Positions 61,350 to 64,000 of a stretch of DNA of 64,000 nt are shown in pieces; position 1 is the stretch's first letter, and every line of letters starts with the position of its first letter. Below the pieces are notes generated by a model. That model searched no databases and was not told where the DNA came from. It saw nothing but the letters and a program-made list of their open reading frames with translations. The stretch lies in contig NZ_CP197417.1 of assembly GCF_052161615.1 (NCBI RefSeq), positions 5,146,001 through 5,210,000 of the forward strand. Direction: 5' to 3'. The translations under genes and the position numbers were made by a program. This DNA is from Aeoliella sp052161615 (GTDB taxonomy: Bacteria; Planctomycetota; Planctomycetia; Pirellulales; Lacipirellulaceae).

Positions 61350-62144
61350 TTAGCCTTGGCGGCGACGCACCATGGCGAGACCAACCACACCGGCGAGGCC
61401 GAGCATGGCGATGGTCGATGGCTCGGGGATTACGGTAGTCGACAGGTTGTCCCAGTAGATGTCGTAGGAGACGCCGATCTGCGAGTTGTGGCCTTGCAGA
61501 ATCACGTTGCCGATCGAAGTGGTACCGTTGCCGGCGAGCATGGTCGTCGTTGCCGAAATGTCTCCCACGGTGTACTCAATCTCACCCGAAGGGAGGAGGG
61601 AGATGCCAAGCTCTTGCCAAGTGTCGTAGGCGAAGCCGGTCGGTAGTCCCAAGTCGATCCACACACCGTTGTCGTAGCCACGAAAGCGGGGGTTTGCTGC
61701 TTCCGAGGTGAATTCGAGAATGGGGTAGGCCGAGACTGCGTTGGCGTCGTCGAAACCAGTTCCCCAGAAACCCGCCATCCGAGCGTTGGAGGTTTCCCAA
61801 GTGGAGGGAATGTAGAGCTGGATCGACATTTCGCCGGTTCCGACTTCGAGGTCGTACTTGCGGCCTTGGGTGTTGTAGAACGCACTCGAGAATGCACCCG
61901 GACGGCTGTCAGCACCATCCGTTGCACTAATCGACTGTTGCAATCGCTCGTCGGTATCGAAAAAGACGGACGCGGTGAAGCCTGCCGGAGCATAGCGATC
62001 GGTGTACCAGACGCCAGCAGCCTGCGAGGGACCGGTCATGATTGGAGTGCCGAAGTCAAAAAACTGATCCGCCTTGACAGTAGCGGCCGCCGAGGCCGAG
62101 ACAACGGCCAGAGCGATCGAAAGAATGTTCTTGGAGAAAGACAT
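61350..62144 (-). CDS. PEP-CTERM sorting domain protein 4 of array
   Basis: ATG 62144 (MSFSKNILSIALAVVSASAAATVKA) follows AAGGGTTACGCTA; the longer frame from 62252 reads through the leader. The 264-residue product has a middle domain with FFDFGTPIMTGPSQAAGVWYTDRYAPAGF that resembles a concanavalin-like lectin fold, and the tag IPEPSTIAMLGLAGVVGLAMVRRRQG. The length and start agree with the other members. Location after an identical terminator-coding block suggests recent duplication of the tail. Confidence 0.87.
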   Translation of the reverse strand: MSFSKNILSIALAVVSASAAATVKADQFFDFGTPIMTGPSQAAGVWYTDRYAPAGFTASVFFDTDERLQQSISATDGADSRPGAFSSAFYNTQGRKYDLEVGTGEMSIQLYIPSTWETSNARMAGFWGTGFDDANAVSAYPILEFTSEAANPRFRGYDNGVWIDLGLPTGFAYDTWQELGISLLPSGEIEYTVGDISATTTMLAGNGTTSIGNVILQGHNSQIGVSYDIYWDNLSTTVIPEPSTIAMLGLAGVVGLAMVRRRQG

Positions 62145-62161
62145 TAGCGTAACCCTTAAGT
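62142..62161 (-). promoter_or_regulatory. Shared leader of PEP-CTERM gene 4
   Basis: On the minus strand it reads ACTTAAGGGTTACGCTA followed by ATG. Confidence 0.6.
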
Positions 62162-62240
62162 GCAAGTCGTAGAAAACTTGTATGAAGTAGTGGAGGGAAT
62201 AGTTTGGGACCAGAACGGTTCGACTAAGGAAGCCCCGAAG

Positions 62241-62266
62241 AGCCCCGACCAAGCTTGGTCGGGGCT
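62241..62266 (-). terminator. Perfect 26-base palindrome after PEP-CTERM gene 5
   Basis: AGCCCCGACCAAGCTTGGTC followed by GGGGCT, identical to 58341-58366. A half copy (AGCCCCGA) sits just beyond it at 62231-62238. Confidence 0.6.
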
Positions 62267-62283
62267 ACGGGCGACTGACTCCG

Positions 62284-63048
62284 TTAGCCTTGACGGCGGC
62301 GACGCACCATCGCGAGACCGGCCACACCGGCGATGCCGAGGATGGCGATGGTCGATGGCTCGGGGATTACATTGGCACCTGCTGCATAGACCACGTCCGG
62401 GTTTCTTGCGATCGAGCCGACAGTGTTGCCAACGTACAGCTGCGAAACAGTGGCACCGTCCGCGATGCCGAGCGTCGAAAGGTCGAGGCCGTAGACATAC
62501 ACGCCGTAATCGGTCACCCCGTCTTCCCCAACTTCATCTCCGGTTAGAAAGTCGAGGACGACCACATCCACCCAGCTACCGGCCGTACGGTCCACGCTGA
62601 CGGCCAGCAACTCAATCTGGTTGTTCGCGAGTGGATTGAGCCAGTCCGCTTCGGGCAGGCCCGGCTGGTTTGTTGTCGGTGCGTCACCGCTCTCGAAGAA
62701 GATCACGTCGATGCCGGCACCATTGGTCACCGGGTTGAGAAATCCGGCGAGAATGGACGAGCCTGGACCGGCGACCGTGGGAGCCGTATTGAAACTCAAT
62801 CGTTCCTGCTGCTGGCCGGCGAGGTCTGTGTCGTTGCTTGAGCCCCAGTTGTAATCGAGCGCAAACAGGTCGTCGTAGTCGTGACTGACAACATTGAAAC
62901 TTCCCGAAGAGCTGGTCAGCGACTTGACGGTCAGGTCGGTATCGACTTCATAGAGCCCGCCGACTAGAACCGTGCTGGCGTGGGAGGCGGCCGTGCCGAG
63001 TCCCAGTAGGACTGCGATAGCGGCGATCATGTATGGGTTGCGTTTCAT
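62284..63048 (-). CDS. PEP-CTERM sorting domain protein 5 of array
   Basis: ATG 63048 (MKRNPYMIAAIAVLLGLGTAASHA) follows AGGAGT, an ordinary ribosome-binding site without the shared leader. The 254-residue product has a beta-rich middle (LVGGLYEVDTDLTVKSLTSSSG at the start, GDAPTTNQPGLPEADW near the centre) and the tag IPEPSTIAILGIAGVAGLAMVRRRRQG. It is the only member with a different leader. Confidence 0.87.
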   Translation of the reverse strand: MKRNPYMIAAIAVLLGLGTAASHASTVLVGGLYEVDTDLTVKSLTSSSGSFNVVSHDYDDLFALDYNWGSSNDTDLAGQQQERLSFNTAPTVAGPGSSILAGFLNPVTNGAGIDVIFFESGDAPTTNQPGLPEADWLNPLANNQIELLAVSVDRTAGSWVDVVVLDFLTGDEVGEDGVTDYGVYVYGLDLSTLGIADGATVSQLYVGNTVGSIARNPDVVYAAGANVIPEPSTIAILGIAGVAGLAMVRRRRQG

Positions 63049-63080
63049 CGAAAGACTCCTGAATCAATAATTGGAAGAAT

Positions 63081-63127
63081 AAAGACCCCCCAGCGGCGTC
63101 GCGGGTCGCGACGCGATCGCTGGGGGT
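63081..63127 (-). terminator. Strong terminator of PEP-CTERM gene 6
   Basis: GACCCCCAGCG at 63084-63094 pairs with CGCTGGGGGTC ending at 63127, and an inner CGTCGCG/CGCGACG stem forms too. On the minus strand the stem is followed by TCTTTATTC. Confidence 0.8.
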
Positions 63128-63157
63128 CGTGAGCGAAACACCTTAACCAGGATTGGC

Positions 63158-63973
63158 TTAGGCCCAGCGACGACGCAGGTAGACTGCGGTGCCGAACAGA
63201 CCGGCGAGGCCGACCAGGGCGATCGAGCCCGGCTCGGGGACACGCTCGAAGTTGATGGTCGTCGAGACGCCGCCAGCCGTGACGGTGAACTCGTCCAAGT
63301 AGCCATCAAAACCGTTGGCCCATCCGCTGCCGGTCTCGAGAACGAAGCCCAGAATCGGCGACTCGTTGTAGTCGAACGTCGCGACCGAGCTGCTGGTCGG
63401 GTAGGTCGACCAATTGATCACGCCGCTGTTGGCCTGAAGGGTTTGCAGAGTCGGAGCACCATAGAAACCAAAGTTGGTGGTGTTCGAATCGATCATGGTA
63501 AGCTGATTAGTACCCGGGTCCGTGCTAAACGTGTTCCACTGATTAGCAGGATTGGAGAAGTTGTTGGCGTACAACCCTTCCCACGTCATGCGAACGCCGT
63601 ACCAAGCCGCACCGTTATCCGAGATAGGATTGAAGGTAGGTACCGTGTATACGGTTAGGTACCAGTCGGGAGCCGAACCACCGGTGGTCGACTTCAGCGT
63701 GCTGAAACTCATCGACGAGATGTCGGTGATCGTGGTGGTGGGGCTCAGTCCCAGGTCTGCGAGCGAGAATGAAATGCTCGACTTAGCGACTCCATTGGCC
63801 TGCCACGATCCGGTGCCAATCTTGGCTTCGTCAAAAGTCGGAACCGCAGGCGCAGTGCCGGTGACCAAAGCTTTCGTGGCGGCGTCGGTTACAACCACCG
63901 TGGCGGCTTGCGCGAGACTGGTGGTGAGAAAAAGAGCCAGCGTACTGGCGAGCAGACGATGTTGCAGTGTCAT
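63158..63973 (-). CDS. PEP-CTERM sorting domain protein 6 of array
   Basis: ATG 63973 follows TTAAGGGGATACGCTA. The 271-residue product has a signal peptide (about residues 1-23, ending AQAA), a beta-rich middle with PTFDEAKIGTGSWQANG and WYLTVYTVPTF, and the tag VPEPGSIALVGLAGLFGTAVYLRRRWA. The tag is a PEP-CTERM variant, diverged from the other five in the hydrophobic part. It is the first gene of the array in transcription order within the window. Confidence 0.87.
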   Translation of the reverse strand: MTLQHRLLASTLALFLTTSLAQAATVVVTDAATKALVTGTAPAVPTFDEAKIGTGSWQANGVAKSSISFSLADLGLSPTTTITDISSMSFSTLKSTTGGSAPDWYLTVYTVPTFNPISDNGAAWYGVRMTWEGLYANNFSNPANQWNTFSTDPGTNQLTMIDSNTTNFGFYGAPTLQTLQANSGVINWSTYPTSSSVATFDYNESPILGFVLETGSGWANGFDGYLDEFTVTAGGVSTTINFERVPEPGSIALVGLAGLFGTAVYLRRRWA

Positions 63974-63990
63974 TAGCGTATCCCCTTAAT
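63971..63990 (-). promoter_or_regulatory. Shared leader of PEP-CTERM gene 6
   Basis: On the minus strand it reads TTAAGGGGATACGCTA followed by ATG. The promoter lies outside the window. Confidence 0.6.
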
Positions 63991-64000
63991 AAGATGTGCC

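Noticed and set aside
59215..64000. Search for sigma-54 promoters (TGGCAC-N5-TTGC) before the PEP-CTERM genes
   Set aside because: None of the upstream regions had both halves at the right spacing. The promoter of the last gene is cut by the window edge, so that one remains open.

Overview
The window reads as chromosomal DNA of a planctomycete, most likely of the order Pirellulales. The clues are a PSD1-type DUF1549/DUF1553 protein beside a cytochrome/WD40 protein, a DUF1559 pseudopilin-like protein followed by a small lipoprotein, an N-terminal LESRELLS motif on a very large secreted protein, dockerin repeats, and six PEP-CTERM proteins in a row. GC content is high, protein-coding genes sit on both strands, and intergenic regions carry several families of short palindromic repeats. 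No prophage, insertion sequence or CRISPR array was seen.

Layout. 1-4.5 kb: a secreted cytochrome-type gene pair. 4.5-9.2 kb: information-processing genes (SRP RNA, dnaX, ybaB/ebfC, rpoN). 9.4-12.5 kb: a DUF1559 protein, a lipoprotein, a secreted protein of unknown role and a zinc-ribbon/PH-domain membrane protein. 12.7-17.7 kb: nrdR, tRNA-Ala(CGC), a GH43 hydrolase, a toxin-antitoxin pair whose toxin is frameshifted, a UDP-glucuronate decarboxylase-like epimerase, a VanZ-like protein and tadA. 18.0-21.7 kb: the rpmJ-rpsM-rpsK-rpsD-rpoA-rplQ operon, ended by a strong terminator. 21.8-28.0 kb: a stress-type cluster with HxlR and MarR regulators, a zinc-type oxidoreductase, NIPSNAP, SnoaL-like, pirin, isochorismatase-fold and amidohydrolase genes. 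28.2-41.2 kb: secreted proteins, a DoxX/PadR pair, an APC permease, rbgA, a GH32 fructan hydrolase, glmS, a His-rich protein and a phosphosugar mutase. 41.3-45.1 kb: repeat-rich spacers around a secreted lamin-tail/metallophosphoesterase/dockerin protein. 45.1-54.6 kb: a 1059-residue secreted protein, a TIGR03032 protein, an outer-membrane protein, a 28-residue basic protein, a DUF4272 protein and a fatty acid desaturase. 54.9-58.0 kb: a ketoacyl synthase lacking its catalytic Cys, pdxH and a sigma-54 activator. 58.4-64 kb: six co-oriented PEP-CTERM genes.

How the parts may work together. The HxlR gene is divergent from a SnoaL-NIPSNAP-oxidoreductase operon, and the MarR and pirin genes share a near-identical 19-bp upstream motif, so 21.8-26.1 kb looks like one inducible electrophile/quinone-type response (inference). 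The PEP-CTERM genes share a translation leader, C-terminal coding sequence and terminator hairpins, which suggests amplification of one expression cassette with diversified secreted domains.

Most notable points: an A9 tract in dnaX where a slip in either direction reaches a stop within seven codons (likely production of gamma); a KS-fold protein with Asp in place of the catalytic Cys and Asn in place of the second His; a 16-bp stem-loop just upstream of rpsD; the shared motif of the MarR/pirin promoters; the PEP-CTERM cassette array; and a 28-codon basic-protein gene with a TTG start. I did not find a clearly new multi-gene defence or metabolic system. Everything here is read by eye without database searches.
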